Source: Thalassarchaeum sp002495735
Lineage (GTDB): Archaea; Thermoplasmatota; Poseidoniia; Poseidoniales; Thalassarchaeaceae
Assembly: GCA_937911265.1 (NCBI GenBank)
Contig: CALDRG010000033.1
Span: forward strand, 1 to 24,640
Direction of reading: 5' to 3'
DNA length: 24,640 nt
Positions within the stretch are counted from its first letter, which is position 1; the number at the start of each line of letters is the position of its first letter. Shown here one piece after another: positions 23,687 through 24,640 of this stretch. The notes under the pieces were generated by a model that ran no database searches, was not told the DNA's origin, and saw only the letters and a program-made list of their open reading frames with translations. Position numbers and translations under genes: made by a program.

Positions 23687-24640
23687 AGACACTCAGGTTT
23701 CCTCGAACGAACTTGATGTAGCGCTGCTCTTCGTTGTCCTCGAATGGATGTAATCCGAGGTTCTGCTGGTAGGCTATGCCCATCCATGTGCCATCAGGGC
23801 TAATCACCGTCTCGAAGAAGTCGTGTAGAGCATGTACATCGCCCTCTGCAGCCTCATACTCGGTTACGATGTGAAGTGGCTCGGGGTCAGCGATGGTGAA
23901 GTCCCAGAGGTCACCCTCCTGAGGCTCCCTCAAAGCGGCTGCATAGAGGAACCATTCCTCTCCGACCACGTAATCACCCTCCAGATCTCCATCATCGAAG
24001 TCGAGTCCGTAGAATGCTAGGGCCACTACATTGTCCTCGCTGATGCTGACGAACGGATACATCTGGATTCCATTGATGTGAGAGATGTTCCAAGTCGACC
24101 AATTGGTGCCGTGGTCGTATGACAGGGCCAGCTTCAGATCCCAGGGCCCTGTGCCCCCATTGGGACAATCCCCCCAAACAACTGCTACTGTGCCGTTCTC
24201 ATTCGTGTTGACCACTGGATATCCCTCCGGGCAGTTCCCATTCCTCTCTCCGACACTCACGGGCTGCGCCCATGTGCCGTCCGTGAATCCCGTGCCCCTG
24301 CCATACTGATCGCTGATTCGCACCTGCACGGTGCCGGTACTGGAGTCAGCGTTCTCTTGGGCGATGTAGACGTACGGTCCGTGTCGCTGGCTGGCGATGG
24401 TGCTCCAGCCACCCGGAACAGCGTAGCACTGCGAGAATGACAGTCCGCCGTTCTCCGAGTGGTAGTACCAGTAACGGCCTACGTCAAGGGTGCACTCTGG
24501 GGGAGAGGCTCCGGAATTCCCCAGATAGTGGATGATTCCGTCCGCTTGTGCGGCCACCCAAGGCCGGTCGTCAGCGGCCATGGTATTCATCCTCTGACAG
24601 ATTGTGGTTTCGTAGGTGGTTCCATTGTCAGAGAAGGTAT
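23685..24640 (-). CDS. C-terminal part of a sialidase-like (BNR/Asp-box) protein, cut by the window edge
   Basis: The frame is open from the right edge, so the N-terminus, with any signal peptide, lies outside. At least 317 residues are visible. Asp-box type repeats (S-x-D-x-G-x-x-W) appear: LSYDHGTNWSTW is a clear match, and HSENGGLSF and FSDNGTTYE are looser ones, each expected at a blade turn of a six-bladed beta-propeller. Other blade-like phrases are WVAAQADGIIHY, YVYIAQENADS and TVAVVWGDCPNGGTGPWDLK. Such proteins are usually secreted and bind or cleave glycans, but many lack enzyme activity; no catalytic Arg triad can be assigned here. It is acidic and convergent with the L24e gene. 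Confidence 0.7.
   Translation of the reverse strand, partial: TFSDNGTTYETTICQRMNTMAADDRPWVAAQADGIIHYLGNSGASPPECTLDVGRYWYYHSENGGLSFSQCYAVPGGWSTIASQRHGPYVYIAQENADSSTGTVQVRISDQYGRGTGFTDGTWAQPVSVGERNGNCPEGYPVVNTNENGTVAVVWGDCPNGGTGPWDLKLALSYDHGTNWSTWNISHINGIQMYPFVSISEDNVVALAFYGLDFDDGDLEGDYVVGEEWFLYAAALREPQEGDLWDFTIADPEPLHIVTEYEAAEGDVHALHDFFETVISPDGTWMGIAYQQNLGLHPFEDNEEQRYIKFVRGNLSV

Overview
This 24.6 kb window looks like a piece of an archaeal chromosome, most likely a marine Thermoplasmatota of the Marine Group II/III (Poseidoniia) type. That assignment is inferred from gene content. Archaeal markers are ribosomal proteins uS2, eL8/L7Ae, eS28 and eL24, a geranylgeranyl-reductase-family enzyme of isoprenoid lipid synthesis, deoxyhypusine synthase, an archaeal-type PRPP synthetase and a hydroxyacyl-CoA dehydrogenase/enoyl-CoA hydratase fusion in the archaeal domain order. 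They sit among bacterial-looking genes (UvrB, CcmF, DUF2237, a histone-H1-like mini-protein). Several genes have TATA-like boxes and very short leaders; others have clear AGGAGG-type ribosome binding sites. Genes are tightly packed and no mobile element, CRISPR array or rRNA gene was seen.

Layout. 1-2.2 kb: start of a leftward gene cut by the edge, then the HAD/ECH fusion. 2.2-2.6 kb: two very short ORFs and a duplicated 17-bp operator-like motif. 2.6-4.9 kb: three consecutive winged-helix regulators (HxlR type, a membrane-anchored dual wHTH, a soluble dual wHTH). 4.9-8.4 kb, leftward: FKBP-type isomerase, a lipoprotein, rpsB, tRNA-dihydrouridine synthase and a DUF2237 protein. 8.5-12.1 kb, leftward: a geranylgeranyl-reductase-family flavoprotein followed by an overlapping CcmF-type cytochrome c assembly protein. 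12.2-18.3 kb, rightward: UbiD-family decarboxylase, UbiA-family prenyltransferase, UvrB, deoxyhypusine synthase. 18.4 kb: a 60-residue histone-H1/Hc1-like protein. 18.6-20.8 kb, leftward: class III aminotransferase and an SDR-like protein. 21.0-21.6 kb: PRC-barrel-like protein behind a structured leader. 21.7 kb: tRNA-Ile(GAT). 21.8-23.7 kb: PRPP synthetase, then L7Ae, S28e, L24e. 23.7 kb to the end: the C-terminal part of a leftward sialidase-like beta-propeller protein.

How the genes work together. The block from 8.5 to 15.0 kb groups isoprenoid and respiratory functions: prenyl-chain reduction, quinone ring decarboxylation and prenylation, and heme attachment to cytochrome c. This fits a menaquinone-based aerobic heterotroph, as does the fatty-acid oxidation fusion. 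The FKBP/S2/Dus block and the L7Ae/S28e/L24e block serve translation and protein folding. The most unusual signals are the leader before the PRC-barrel gene, which can fold into mutually exclusive hairpins that expose or hide the ribosome binding site; the H1-like mini-protein; the duplicated operator with an AGGAGG-preceded 49-residue ORF beside the HxlR gene; and a Cys-depleted L24e.
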